Source: Linepithema humile
Taxonomy: Eukaryota > Arthropoda > Insecta > Hymenoptera > Formicidae
Direction: 5' to 3'
Length of the DNA stretch: 64,000 nt
NCBI RefSeq assembly: GCF_040581485.1
Contig: NC_090131.1
Location: forward strand, 21,340,532 to 21,404,531
The position numbers and the translations under genes are program-made. A model generated the notes under the pieces. The model saw nothing but the letters and a program-made list of their open reading frames with translations, had not been told where the DNA came from and did not search any database. Position 1 is the stretch's first letter, and every line of letters starts with the position of its first letter. Below, one piece after another: positions 35,158-49,300 of the stretch.

Positions 35158-38100
35158 GTGAGTAAAACACATTTCTTTCTCGCGCGTTCCTCGTCTACGC
35201 GACGTGTCGGTGTACGTTGGTGTGTTTAAATCTGAGCTCACCGCGCATGCCCGAGCGAGATTTGTATTCGTGTTAGTGTACGGTTGCGCGAGAGGGGAGA
35301 GAGAAGCGGGAGGATGGTTCTTACAACGGGGCCTCAGGCCACGTTCGCTGGGACCTACGAGCCGCCGTCTCGATTCGCTGAAACGGAGCACGCACTGTTG
35401 TGAGCCACCGTGCTCCCTCTTCTTGTTAGACCGGCACGTCCGAGGCGAAGGAAAGGTGGAAGGTACTACGGAGAGAAGCCGGTGTAGTTGGCGGTACGCG
35501 TACCTTCGCTCGTGAGAAGAACGCGGACGCCATGGACGCCGATCGCGTACCGAAGCATAGAATGCCACGTTTATGGTTACTTTTCGGAAAATCAAAATGG
35601 AGTTCCGATTATTATCATCCGACGTAAATGAGACCAACAGACGCTTAGATGAAAATATTGGATGATATTGCGGACAATGGCAGATGTAAAATTAAAAAAT
35701 TTCATATCAAATATGCTTAAAAATTTGTGTAACAAATTGAAATTCGTTTGTCAATACAGTGATTATTGGACAACCACTCTCTGCAACAAATATTTTTATA
35801 AGAATAATTTTATTATTATTTTTAAGATAATATACATTGATTAGTTAACTGGATAAAATTTAACATAGCATTTTAAATAAATTGCAACAATGCAATATAC
35901 AAATCGATGTAAAAGACATTATTTGCGAAGGTTTATGATTGAAGTTCTCACTTTTGTTCTCATATCGCGGAATGTCGGATAATAGAGTCGGATAATTGGG
36001 GCTCTATTGTGCATGATTTTTTGAAACTTGATTGATACAAGTTTTGTAAGCTCATCATTTATCTAACAATAAGTAAAATTTCGTTATATTGGGTATATAT
36101 ATATATATCAATTATTGTAACTTATATATATCTTCGAGCGATCGTGGATGGTCGATCGCGAAAGCTGAAATCGCGGTTAATGGTTCTTTGCATTGCTTAC
36201 GTAATCGTGTACGAGGATACGGGATTAATGTTTAATCCGCATATTTTTCTTAACACAATACACATTTAAAACAGTTTTTTATAACAATAAATTTGTTTAG
36301 CAATCGTTATAACCACAATTTTACGCTTCGCAATTTTGTTAATCATGATGCGCGTTGCAAACGACGCGTATGGTGCGGAAAAGTAGCGAAATTTTAGAAA
36401 AATCAAGTCGCCTTAGTGTAAGCTAGGTGAAAAGTTTAAAAAAAAAAAAAGAAGAGAATCGCCCGTCAGTCGATTTGCACTCAAAGAAAATGCACTCGAG
36501 CGAATAACGTTGTTTCGGCCGCACGTGACACTAGAAATGTAGGTTCGCGAAAAACTTTCCTGTCACGATTCCGAGACAACGATCGATCACCGGCGGAGGA
36601 ATGTCAGAGGACAGTTACTAATTTTGGCCCTGCGATTCGAATCGTTAGTCTGTTTTCCTCTAGAATTACCTGATATAAAAAACTGAATTATTATTCGTAT
36701 TGTTGTTTGACAAACTGTCTAATTGTCCGACCAATTACGCTCGTGATTCATGCAATGGTAAATTTTTGATGAAGGTTATAGAAGTTGATTGTTATAAGTC
36801 TCATTTTCCAAGAACTATTTTGCTTGCTATCTACTTAGAATCGCGTGTAAGCGCATTAAGTTCCTTTCAATTATACATAAATGATATAGTTGACATCAAA
36901 CAAGAGAATTACTTTTTATTGACGTTTTGTATCGTGAATAAATTTCTTTTGATATGTGACATTACATTATACGCCCGGGATGACAATTTATGTCAGTCAA
37001 TTTTTTTAACAAACAATCGTACAATTTTTTAGCGTAATTTAATTAAATATTTTTAACTAAACGTAAAAAATATATATTTTTCATCAACTTCTTACTTTTC
37101 TACCTAGTTCTCCGTTGTTTATAAAATATATCCTGCTCGTAATTGAAGTATTATATGTATACTTTTAACCCAAGCTACATGACCTTAATAACTTGAAGGG
37201 TCGCAAAACTAAAACAAAAAGTAAAATAAACGTAGAAAATATTTTACTGCAGAAAGTCAGTTTAAGATTTCTTCGAATATTACTTGGAAAAAAAGGGTAA
37301 AATTTATAAACAAAATCAAAATTTGATTTGAATGTAAATAAAAGCGTTACAGCGCGGATAAATATCACGGAGCCACAAGGATCTCTCTTATGCATCGCAG
37401 AGCTAAATGAGGTAAACTTGACAAACGGCCGGGGTGAGCGAAAGCGAATTGGATAGAAATTGACTCGCAGTCGCCGCTTGTTTACCTGTAAGGAGGAAAC
37501 GAGCACAAAGGGTTTATACACAGAGAGGTTCTCGTCTCGATGACGTGGTCGATCCTTCTCTCGCTTTAACGAGATAGTTTACCGCCGTGCCAGGTGACGC
37601 GATACGACTTATCGCTGCGCGAATCGCGAGGGGGAGCGAAGAAAGGAGACGTGTACTCAGCTGTTGTAGGTGTGTCGTCTCTTTCCTCGTTGAAATTCTC
37701 GAACGCAAAATTAGTTTAGCCGACACGCCTAATGCGCGCGGTGTTTGTCAGCAGAGCGTAGCATATTGATGCGAGTCGTGGTAACCTAGTAAATTACAAT
37801 GCGGTTGTAAGACGTTCATCTCAACTTTCGTCAAACTAACGAATTGGCGCGAGTACTAAAACATCGACGCCTGTCTTAAGAGATTTGATTGATAATTAAC
37901 AAATATTATAATAATTTACATGCATTAAATTAGTCTTGCTCGACACTACGAAACATTTATGAGGAAAAAAGTGATTAAGAGTGATTAATTGTTAAAGGAA
38001 TTTGCACTGCTTATAAATCAGTTAGTAAATGTATTATAGAATCTGTGAATCGATAATCTTAAAAATACTCTCATAATGAATTAAAGAACAGATAGAGATA

Positions 38101-39246
38101 TATGGCAAATGATATTTTGACCTCTTAGATCAAAAAACGGTATTTCCAAATCTTGCATTATCTTATAACTAATATTGACTGTTCTTGCTAACTGTAATGT
38201 TCCGGAAGTTTTTTCACGACTTTAGCTTTTTTAAATTCAAGTTTTATTGTTCAAATAAGACATTGCTGCTATAAAAGAATTGTGACTTAAAATTGCATTT
38301 TGCAACATTTTTAGCAAAAGATTTTAATATACCAATACTGTTAAATTTTTCGTTTCTTTCCGGGAGATCTTTTTCCTGGAACCGTCATGTCGGGCACAAA
38401 GGGTTAAAAGGCCAAAGGCCACAGGCAGAAGCGGGCGAAGAAATGAGTCGCGACCATTATCGATCTCTCCGTACCGAGTACCTACTATAAATTGCGCCGA
38501 TTCGGGCGGGCAGCGTTTCAGATCGTCACGCGCGTCGCGCGTGTATCGTCCGGGCGGAAATTTCGGCCGGGCGATTGGCAAAATTGGTAATTGGATAAAA
38601 GTTAGGACGTGCCGGGTCGTAAAAGCGGAGTGAAACGGCCTTTCTTTCGGCCGGAACTGCAGGAAAGCATCGTAAACGATTTGGAGGCGCTCGCACGCGG
38701 GCGAAGAATAACGGCGAAAGAGGGTTCTCGGAACCCCGGGTCTTGTACTGTGTTGCGGTTTTATTACCCCCCAAGCTTCGGCAGTATCCGCCCTATAATC
38801 CTCGAAAGGTATTCCGGTTGTCTTTGTCTCCATATTTGCGTGATTCCGATTTGCGGCAGCATCCTACCGGAAAGTAAAGCGTCTACAGGGTATTTCAGAT
38901 CATCTTTCATCCGTAGATTCTTTGCTCAATGTCGATTTTTTTTTAATGAGAATATCGAGACAGATTATCGTTTATCGCATTTGTCATTTGTTTTTATTTT
39001 TCAACCTCACACATTTTTACAATTGATTCTCATATCAGAAATCTTTTAAAGTCAATTTAAAACTAGATATAAATAAGTTTTATGACATATTTCTGATATT
39101 TTTCATTATAAAGAGTTGTTGGGTTTTCAATATTTTTATCGAAAAAAAGTCAATAATACAAATTGATTGAAAAGAAGTGACTTTCTTTCTTGATGGATCT
39201 AAAATATTAATGATACAAATATATAATGGGACTGATTTTTTTTAAA
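35158..39246 (+). other. Start of a long intron
   Basis: Follows the donor at 35158. GC-rich until about 35.56 kb, then AT-rich with GC-richer islands near 37.4-37.8 and 38.4-38.9 kb. No exon able to continue the signal-peptide ORF was recognised. Confidence 0.45.
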
Positions 39247-39714
39247 GTAGTATAAAAAAACATTTATTTAGAAATATTATACCTATTATTTTACATATTT
39301 CCCCTGGAGTTCGAAACATTTTTCCTAAAATTTCTCGGAGTTTCTTTTTCGAAGATGGTTTTTGGGTACATATTCCAGTTTTGTACATTCTCGCCGTTAT
39401 TTTTAAAATCTTGACCACTCAAGTCCGTTTTAAGTTTTGAAACTAGATGGTAATCACCTGGAACTAGTTCGGATTGTAAAGAGGATCAGAAAGTAAGTCC
39501 CAATCCAAATTGATGGTAGTTTCTATTGTTTTCTTAACAGTATGTGGTCGAGTGTTGCCTTGCAGAAAACAAACATTTTTTGGGTTTTCCTGTGCTTCAA
39601 ATTCGAAAAAGGTATAAAAAAACTTCCAGAAATGTGAGAAAAATGTCTCAAACTTCAGGAGGAATATGTAAAATAATAGATATAATATTTCTAAATAAAT
39701 GTTTTTATACTATA
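39247..39714 (-). pseudogene. Decayed mariner transposase fragment between inverted repeats
   Basis: Minus-strand translation at about 39600-39430 reads FLQGNTRPHTVKKTIETT, then LDWDLLSDPLYNPN. After a frameshift it continues LVPGDYHLVSKLKTDLSGQDF. This matches the C-terminal catalytic part of mariner-family transposases (HQDNARPH, WEVLPHPPYSPDLAPSDYHLF). The catalytic Asp of the DN motif is Gly here, and at least one frameshift is present, so it is dead. The flanks are inverted copies of about 105 bp (39247-39352 and 39607-39714, both with ACATTTATTTAGAAATATTAT). The N-terminal part of the transposase is absent. Confidence 0.75.
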
Positions 39715-41376
39715 ATATTAAAAAAAAAAAAAACAGTTTTATTAATATTTGAACAATCTAATATCTTGTATATTATTACATATACATTTTGCTTAAAATT
39801 TTTTGCGATTATGACGCGTAGCACACAATACATTAGAACAATATATAATAATATCATTCTATCGGCTGACAAATTAATATTTCAAAACAGAGAGAGTATT
39901 AAACGAACCAATGCCACTAAATTTATTGGTTTCGCGAAATGATTATCGTCAATTTACGGTCGTTTGTTGTCATTTCATCGATCGAATTGAAAGTTCAGTT
40001 GTCCGTTGTTGCGCTTCTCGGTTGCATGCTCAAGAAATAATCGGCTTAGCATTTCTTATGCTTGAGAATTGAAAGCGATATATGTATACCCGAGATCATA
40101 TTTGTTGGCGCGCACACGTAGCTCTGTGAGCGACCGCGATTCCCAGACGGCCGTCTGGATCGGTGTTACTTTTATTAGTGCTAATTGACGCGAGATCCCA
40201 TCTGAACATCTTCATTCAGCCAATCACAGGCCCGAACATTGTTTTGCACCAAGATTTGGCCCGAGTAAGCGAGAAGCCTTCGGTCTCGCTCGACTTCGCT
40301 CGACGTGATTTTAAGTGCCCTCAGGTAAAAGTTCGCAGTTTTCTTCCTTTAAGTTGAATTGTTCAGATTTTTCCGCATCTTTCCTGAAGCTTTGTTCGAA
40401 AGAGCGACGTAGCGCTTTTATTCAAATGCCTCCTATACATTTTATTGAAACAACGATGCTTCTGAGTTCCGTTTATTCGTATCCGGAGGTATCGTGCGCC
40501 GAGTGTAAGCAATGTCGGTGTAAAATATGGCACAGCTTTGAAACAATGGAGACGTTCCGCGCTGCTTCTTGAAAAGGGCGACATAAGTTAAAAAATTTGA
40601 TTTTGCTTTTCATATTCGCACGCATTGCAAAAATAAATATACGTATACGGTATGTGCGCGCAACTCTCAAAAGAAATTACTATTATTCAAATAATATTAT
40701 AAAAAATCTTTACAATAATTTTTTTTTTATCACAATTCACACTCTGGGATTTTATTATTTCTATTTCTTTGTATTATTTTTAAAACATAAGTTATCAAAA
40801 GTGTGACAAAAATCCCTTTGTAACCTACTGCCCTTATTTTATTGTTAGTCGATTGGAAGTTGTAAATGTCGGTACGTAAGCGACGTAAACAAGTGTACAA
40901 TCTAGTGCGGATTATGCAAACACCGGGAAAACGCCCGGCCAATTCAACGAGTTACGTTAGCCATGGTCACTCGAACGGATACGGTACGGCTTGTCGACCG
41001 GAAGAGGAAGGGAGAACGGGGCGTACTTTTCGACCGATCTCACGAATCTCTCGGCCATATTTTAGGGTGCACCAAAGTCGCTTACTCCGTGAATCCCGGG
41101 AACATAGAAATCACGCGGTTGGAAGTTCGGGCTGACTTCGAAAATGGTGCGCGTAGATTCGCGCGAAGATGGATTCACGTGCCGAGAATGGTATTCATAT
41201 CTGTCGCCTTTGTTCCGCGAAGTAATTGAAACTGAAACGATTTATTGTGTGATCAGATTGATAATGTAAATAAGTTATTAATTTTATTTTATAACGGATT
41301 TTGTATTCTAGTTATTAAGAAGCTATTTTTAATTTATAGTACGAATCATTTTTATAATTATTGCTTCATATATTTT
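39715..41376. other. Intronic stretch without recognised features
   Basis: Poly-A tract near 39720. No gene or exon supported. Confidence 0.4.
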
Positions 41377-41669
41377 TTGGTATGTTATTGCAAAAACATT
41401 CGCTAATAGTCACAAAATCGCTGCGTATAAAAATTTTTGAAATTTAGGAGCGATAAATATACGAGAGAGCGTCTTTCGTATAAGTTGATATTATTTATTA
41501 GATAATTTTTCTTCAGTTTTTGTACTTTTTTGGTTAAGATAAGCCAAAAAGTAGGCGACAAAATTTTGATACAATTAGTTTATTGTTGTTTAATTTTAAA
41601 AATTCTTATACATAGCAATTTTGTGGCGCGTGCAAATGTTATTACAAAGTTCTTCTAATAACATACCAA
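41377..41669. repeat. About 293-bp element with terminal inverted repeats
   Basis: Left end TTGGTATGTTATT and right end AATAACATACCAA are exact inverted copies. The similarity continues inward with gaps (CACAAAATCGCTGCGTATAA on the left, reverse complement of TTATACATAGCAATTTTGTG on the right). No coding capacity; non-autonomous DNA transposon likely. Confidence 0.65.
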
Positions 41670-44600
41670 CGAGTGTACATGTAAAACCAGTGTATTATTT
41701 CGTGGAAATTCATAAACTATTGAATTTTCAGAGTTTAGCTCCATATAACTCTTACAAAAATACTTAAATTATTATAAAACTACACGAAAACGTTTTCAAA
41801 CTTAACAGAATTTAAAAATTTTTTAAGATAAACGGGAAATGAAAATAAAGGAAGAAAGTATATAGGAATTACGAAAGATAAAGGAATTTTTGTCCGATAA
41901 ATCGAGATGTGTCAGTTTATCTTGAGTTATTTCTGATGATTTAATGATTAGAACTGTTTGTTTAAAAATAAAACCAATGAATAGTTTATGAGTTTCCACG
42001 AAATGATACGTTAGTCTCACACATACAGTGAAATCTTTCAAAAGTACATATTCTGACTACGACGTGCCGCGACAACCGCTAAATTGCACCGTTCTCTCAG
42101 TTAAATACGTCCGCGGATTAGCGGCTTAAGATTCCTTGCAGAACTTCAGCTCGGATTTAACGGCGCGAGTATGCTGATTTAATTGGCCAGTCGGGAATGA
42201 GAGCGGTGTGCGGTCTAAGAGGACCGGGGGAGGCACTTGAAATCCGCGATTGTTCGCGAAATATTCTGCGAATTTAATGGGTTCCGCTTCCTGCGTGCCT
42301 TCCTCGCCGATGAGACAGCGCGAAAGACGGTGTTAGTCACGATTTGCGTTGAATCATCTCTCGATTTCTCGATTTGAAGTGGGGCTTACCATCTTGTGGC
42401 ATAACGGTACACGGTAATGCAAATCGGCGCCGCGGCCTTGTTCGTGCGGTTGGTATTTTAGTTTCGAGCAGTTAACTAAAATCACTGAACGTCAGTGGCG
42501 AAAATTCAATTAAACGCTCTATCCGCACTATACATCCATCCCATCTGTCGGTCAACTACGGACCGTACAAGAGCGCCTGCGTTATTAACTGCCTTTGCGA
42601 ATTGACTCACTCGAATATATTTCTCTTGCCTATAGCAGATCGCTATATGTTTTCGGGCGAACATCAAGAATTGGAAATATCCGTATTTTCCTTCAACTCA
42701 CGTTTTCACTTCGCATAACGAAATATACACTGCTCGTGTTATTTAGATACCAGAAAGATGAGAAATGTTTTACGTGTCGAATCCTTGTCTAATTTGTAAT
42801 GCTAGAAAGATTACTTCATATATTTATTATATGCTATTATATTTAATAATATTCAGCGCATACAAACATTAAAAACACATTTAGGACAGAAGGAAAAATA
42901 AATTAAAATAGGAAATGACAAACTTATTGCTCCTGGTGTTAAAAAATCACACGGTGTGTTAAATTTTTTTTTCTCTCAAAACGATCTGAATACGTTTTTA
43001 GCCTGGAATCTTAGTCCGTTCCATCGAACGAATCGAAGGTACGGACGCGCGATGGCTGGAAGAAATAGTGAGAGTGAGACGGGACAAAGGTAGAAAAGAG
43101 AGAGACTAACGGTCTGAAAGACGAGGGAGAGGTAGAGAGGAGTCGAGAGGACAAAGAGCGCCTGGGGTCGCCGGCCGTTTGTTGTAGGTGCAGCGTGTGT
43201 AAGACAGTGTTTCTCAACGACCGGCCGATCGTGTAGGCTCTCTTGAGTTGTAGGAGGCGTGCGGGACAAGAACTTCGCTAATAGTTTGGCTCATTGTCAG
43301 TGATTTATACTATCCTTTCTAAGTTAGAATATTATTTTCCAATAAATATAGCGTGATTCACTTTAGTTATATTTTTATATAAAATATATTTTTTTAATTA
43401 TATGAATTTGGTTCAATTCTTGCTCTGCACGTTTTATATGTTTTCGTATGCGAGTAAAATTAGAGTACAAATCAACTGTCGACGGCGACTCACGGTTGTA
43501 CGCGGCTTTTCATTAATGAGTGCTGGATATATTTAATCTCAGCGTGAACGTATGTATTCGTGATGTTCTCGTGCAAAAACCGTCACAAAATACTCGCAAA
43601 TGGTGATATACCTTTACTTCCTCAGTTCCTCGCGCGCGCACCACGAGTGGCTTAAATACTCAGCCTAGAAAGACCGGCGCTTTGCTCTTGACATCGCAGG
43701 ATTATGAAATTAATGCCACGTATTATGGCACTTGTGAAATGTTTAGCTTTTCCAGTGTTGTATTACAACTGGGAGCGATCGTTAGCTTTTCGTGCGGCTC
43801 TCAGTTATTTCGTTTACGGTTAAAAATGTCATATTTTACACGAGTAAATTTCTTGTAGTCAAAACAATTTTTTCGATTAAATAAAATTTTTATTCAAATT
43901 TTCAAACAAAATTAAGAAAATATTTCTTCGCGCGTTTTAAAACATCACTTTTAAACATATATTCTTATCAGATAAAGCTTGAATTATTTTAATCTATTTT
44001 TTTTACTTTATTTTACTTTATTATATTTTAATCTGTTTGTGGGAGATAGTTTATATTTAATTCTAATATCTGCTTTTTTTAAAAATAGTTGTTATCGAGA
44101 ATAAAATAATTCTATTTAATGAATTAAATGAAAAATGGGACGACTATATATAGTATTATATATATGTATGTGTGTGCATGATGCGGGCTTTGTGTAATGC
44201 AAAAGTGCATCGTGTTGAGAGACGCTGTCGCAAAACGTGCGGCTGCAAACGATAGACTTCTCGGCCACAGGGCTGCCTCAAGTCGTCGCGAGGCCCTACT
44301 GGTGATTCCACGATATCTATTATAGTCGGTTGTCAAATCATGAGTTCTGGCTTTTCAAACAAACTGCCATATCCGGCCTCACCTTCGAATCCGTGTAATC
44401 TCGTAAGATAAGCGTAATATCGATAACGTATCTACGATGATATGGAAAAGCATACGTTCTTGGCACATCATTTATATATATTTTTTTAAAATTCTATTTG
44501 CAATGTAATAGAAATAAAAACTGTTCCACTGTGGGCAATCGCATATCGATTTTATCCGGAATACTTCCGGAATACTCACGGAAATACGTGACCGGCCGCA

Positions 44601-45195
44601 CTCACAGATATGTAATGCGGTAAACATGTCTTTCGACGCGAACATATGAGAAACTTTGCTCGCGATGTAACGCGCGTTGGGGAAAAATGGCATCCGTCAA
44701 ATTTTATATGCGGCAAAAGTTTACGAGATCTCCGGCCGGCACGGCGGCCTTAATGGAATTTACCTACGGTGGGCGAAACGTTACGGGCGCGCGAATGATT
44801 TATAAGCCGGGTTCCCACTGTCTCGAGGAAACGCGTACCCTCCTCGGGGTCGTTAAGATTGATTTTTTTTACGGGGAAGATAGATCGCGCTATCTCTTTC
44901 AATTACAGCGAGTTTAGTCGTCCGACGTTCCGAATGATGCGACGCTCGCCCGCTCGCTTGCAGGGAAAACAAAGTACTCGAGCGAAAACTCGGGTGGAAA
45001 AAGAGGACGGATTTTTTCTCCTCGTTCTTACCGTCATTTCGCAGCAAGCACCTGTGCGCGAGGAAACTAAAAATGGACTAAAGTAGCTCGGCAAGTTTTC
45101 GCGGCGGTTTGAAGCGAGAGGCAAATAGGACGAAAAAAAAGACCCGATTGTCGAGAATTTAGTTGGGAGCTTCAGGTCGTGGCATGAAATATTTA

Positions 45196-45216
45196 TTTTT
45201 TTTTTTTTTTTTTTTT
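45196..45216 (+). repeat. Poly-T tract
   Basis: 21 consecutive T on the plus strand, followed by a pyrimidine-rich run to about 45.27 kb. Confidence 0.95.
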
Positions 45217-46324
45217 CTTCTTATTTGTTCGTGCCGCTGTCTCTATTTCTGTCCCTTCTCCCAATATTCTTTCTTGCTCCGAGTGTCGCCAGGACGACTC
45301 GGCCTTGTGAGGTACTCGGTAGATGAAGAAAACCAGAGAAACTGGAGTTCGATGGAGGGGCAAAAGGGACTGTCGAGTGATTCAGCCTGCGACGTGTAAC
45401 GTGCTCTCGTGACTTCACGTAGAATTCTACAGTAATGTAGCCGCGCGTTCCGGGATCCCCGTTTGTAACATAATTATCTTATTTGAAGAAAAATATCCAA
45501 TGTAAATTCTGCTATTTTTCTCCGAATGATAAAAGGAAATAATCGCTAGCCGCCGTCCATTCTCGTTTTATTCTTATCTTTTATTTCTATTACAATTAAG
45601 TAGGATTCGTAAAGAAAATATATGTGGCCATTGCACAATATAAAAAAATGCGAACATATATTGAAATATAAAGCACAGATAGAATAATTTATAGCGGTAT
45701 AATTTTTAACCTCTTTGTACATTGATAAAAATTTTTCTACTTAAGTAGAAAAATATTAAAAATAAAAATTTTTATATTTTTAATTCGCGTTAAATAATTA
45801 GGATAAAGTTAATTCTATGATATGATCGTGTAAATGCTACTTCACCATCCTGTTTTCTGAATATTCGGTTGCAATCGTTGTTGTCAAAGATGCTTTGCAT
45901 ACCGTGAGTATCGAAGGCGTTACGTTTCATCACGCGTTTCATGAAGCGTGACGCATAAACATATACAAAGCAAAGAGCCTGGATAAATCGCATTGCAAAC
46001 ATACCGAATGATAAATCACGGCGTAAAAATCGTCGGTTTATGTAGGAAATATCCGAAATACAAAGCGAATAATAACGCGAGAAAAGCGTAACTGAAACTT
46101 CACGTTTAATGTCGAGTTAGCGATTAACTACTCGGTACACCGCATTTAGTTTATTCAGTTAACCGCGTTGATCCCTCGCCGTGAAAATTTACGCAACGAA
46201 CGAACTGGCAATCACCGCGTGTTTTAATGTTAGCGTGAATGTATTATCGCCATCCCGCTTGTTTTATCGATATTTCTGAAAATCCGCGAATATATGTGTA
46301 ACACAATGTCCCGCGGCCGTGTAT

Positions 46325-46326
<2 letters not shown>

Positions 46327-46369
<43 letters not shown>

Positions 46370-46375
46370 CTCTCT
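46327..46375 (+). repeat. (CT)n microsatellite
   Basis: About 49 bp of CT repeats ending in TTTCTTTCTCTC. Confidence 0.95.
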
Positions 46376-49300
46376 TGCGTACGCGCAAACGATAAATTGA
46401 TGGGGGATAATTTTGGCGCCAGTACGCTCACGGGACATTAGGAGAGGAGCCTTCGGTCCCTGATGCGGCAGCAGTAATTCATGTCGCAACCATTATCGTC
46501 GAATCCGTTCTAATTGGCTGGATTTAGCGGTTGCGCCGCGGAGAGTTTAGAAACCAGTGACCGTCCGTCAGAAATGACTGCCCGAAAGCGACGCCGACGT
46601 CCGTCCAATTGCGGGTGAAATACATTTGCATTCGAAAATCGCCTCCCCGCCGCCGCCGACGACTGTCAGTCGCTCATGATAGACGACGAAGCTCGTGACA
46701 CGCGTGGACAGAGCAGCAATTTACATGCAGATTTTCTGAGCACGCGTTCGACGTCGTGTTCGATCGAGTACGTTATTCTTAAATCTGTTTCGTCGCAAAA
46801 ATTTCTTGATGACTATTGATGAACTTATATGCCTCAAATTTATGTTGTAAATTTATGTTAATCGCACAGTTTTATTTATTAAAGTATGTATTATATATTA
46901 ATAAGAGTCGCAAACGTGATTGATGATGCGTGATTCATTTAATTTACTCAAATTTGAAGTTTGCATCTAACAAATATTTTTTAAATTTATTTTTTAATAT
47001 TAAATGTATGAAATATATTATGAATGTGTTAAAATTAATTACGCGCCGTCAATCATGTTTATGGTTTTTATAATCTATAATAAATATTTTAATAATTAAG
47101 TATGTGTAAAGAGAGATTGCATCATGTTCGTTTGTTAAATACATATTTAAAATATACATAATAATTATTACGCTAAGCCATATTTTTGAAAATATGTTTT
47201 GAGATGAGGATTTTAAACGACAATGATGAGAGAAGTAATAATTTTGTTCTAAAATTTTGTACAATTTTTTTCTATGGAGCGTATAAGATATGAAGCGCTA
47301 CATGATACTGGTTTGACGATAATACATTTAATCATTTATATGATTCATCTTTAAGTATATATTCACATAATGATACGTTATCAACGTAGAATAGAATCGA
47401 TGCTTTAACGTTTGTCATCGTCGTCGTTAGGCTTCATTAACGTACTTATGAAGACGACGAGCTCCTCGTGTTTTCTATGCAAAAGCGCGGAATTGACTTG
47501 TTTGCTTTGGCCGACTATAAACTATAAACGACGAAAAGATAAATCTATTACAAAAACTTGTGTGGTTTTCACTAATTTCTTTTTGCTCTACGAAATAGCC
47601 CTAAGAAATATTTAATTAGAAATATATAATCTTTGTTAATCTTCTTGATTAATCGTGTATAATAATCAATTTGATTAATACATGATTAATTCTCTATTGA
47701 TTGATTTAATCTTATTAATTAATTTATTACTACTAGCTATTCTATTGCAATTTCTATTGCATCTGTTTGCGTCTCAATTTTTTCAAAACTTAAATTAAAA
47801 ATTACCGTTGAACCTCAGAGAGAAAAATTTGTTGATTTGAATTTTAATTAGTCATATATTTTGATGAAAGCTTATTTGTAAGCCAAAATATTTTAATATT
47901 TATTAAAAAATATACAAATATGCGCACTGTAATGTAGCACAGATAGAAGCGAAAATATGATCTACTGCGATGTGGTGACCGAATGGTCGTAGAATTGCAC
48001 AAAGGACGATCATTTGTTTTGATTAATGGGAAATGGCGTAAAGTGTACATATGCATAATACGCACTAGAGAGTAACAAATACTTGATCAAGATAAAAGCA
48101 ACGATGGCAATTAAATCCTGTAAAATTTTCGCCCCAAATAATTCGACGTTTGTACGTGTAAATTTTGCCGTTTACCACAAAGTGAATTTATAGGAAACGC
48201 GAGAGGAGGCTTACTTTACTATCATTTAGTTATTGCAGTTGCCGGTATGCGCGCGTGTATTGCGTCGAGAATTTTGTCGGTTTTCTACCTGCTTCCGCGT
48301 TTTCTACTTCTATTTACAGAGATAATTCAGGTGAGAGAAGAAAAGAATCACTTTAACTGCCGTTACGAGATTTTTGGTGACGATAATCAGGTGAAATTGT
48401 AAATTGCTGCAAATGAGGCAGACTCACTCATGCAAATTTTAACTCGCTGCTCATCGCGGCGACTATTTTTCGTCTATATAACATTTTCTAGTTTTTTCGA
48501 ACATAACGATTTGGTCGCCGCTCTTCTCGTGAAAATTATAATTAATATTGCATTCAGAACGGGCTACAATATTATCGTCCCGGAATTACATCTGACGCGT
48601 ATCATTCTATATATTTTTTTTTCATCTTGAAATTAAAACAATGACAATACTGTCATTTCGGTCGAAAATTCTCAGCGTCGCAGAAACTTTGGTTGTAACA
48701 ATGCCGGTTGTATGCAATATGGACTCTTGCGTTCGTAGTTCTAATTACCTGCGACTACTGCGAGAGGAAGATAGAGAGAGAAACTGAGAGAGAGGAAGAG
48801 TAGCGAAATTGCCTTTCCAGACTCTCGTCTGCCGGTGCTTGAATTAGCAACTTATGGTACGTCATGCCACGTTTAATTTACCGTTCTTCGCTAGTAATGC
48901 CGGCGCTCCCGGAATCCGAGGTAGCGCGTAAATAGTTTTTCGATCGTGACGCTTTAATTACAAGATACAGTCGAGATATTTCGCCGTTGTTGTCGGTCTG
49001 AATGCAGGCCCTGGCCGGCTGTTATTCAAAGAAAGAAGGAACGAAAGAAAGCGCGGTAAAGGCTGGAACTTATTGAAAGAGAGAAATTGCGCAAACTTTT
49101 GTTCCATTTTGCATTATGATAAAAGGAATTCTCTAAGAATGTACCAGCGAATGAAAAGTCTCTAGAAGTTAATAGTAAAAGGTCCACTTTTATGTTCATT
49201 ACGTTTGTTCATTGTGACGTTCGTTATAATGTCAACTGTGTACTTCCTCTGTGACTCCTTTGTATATTAATTTTATTTTATAAATTATTACGCATATTAC

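Noticed and set aside
38324..38833. 169-codon minus-strand ORF and its overlapping plus-strand ORFs
   Set aside because: Open frames on both strands in a GC-rich patch, no domain, no splice continuation.
39544..39942. 132-codon plus-strand ORF
   Set aside because: Partly antisense to the mariner remnant and partly AT-rich sequence rich in Ile/Lys; no motif.
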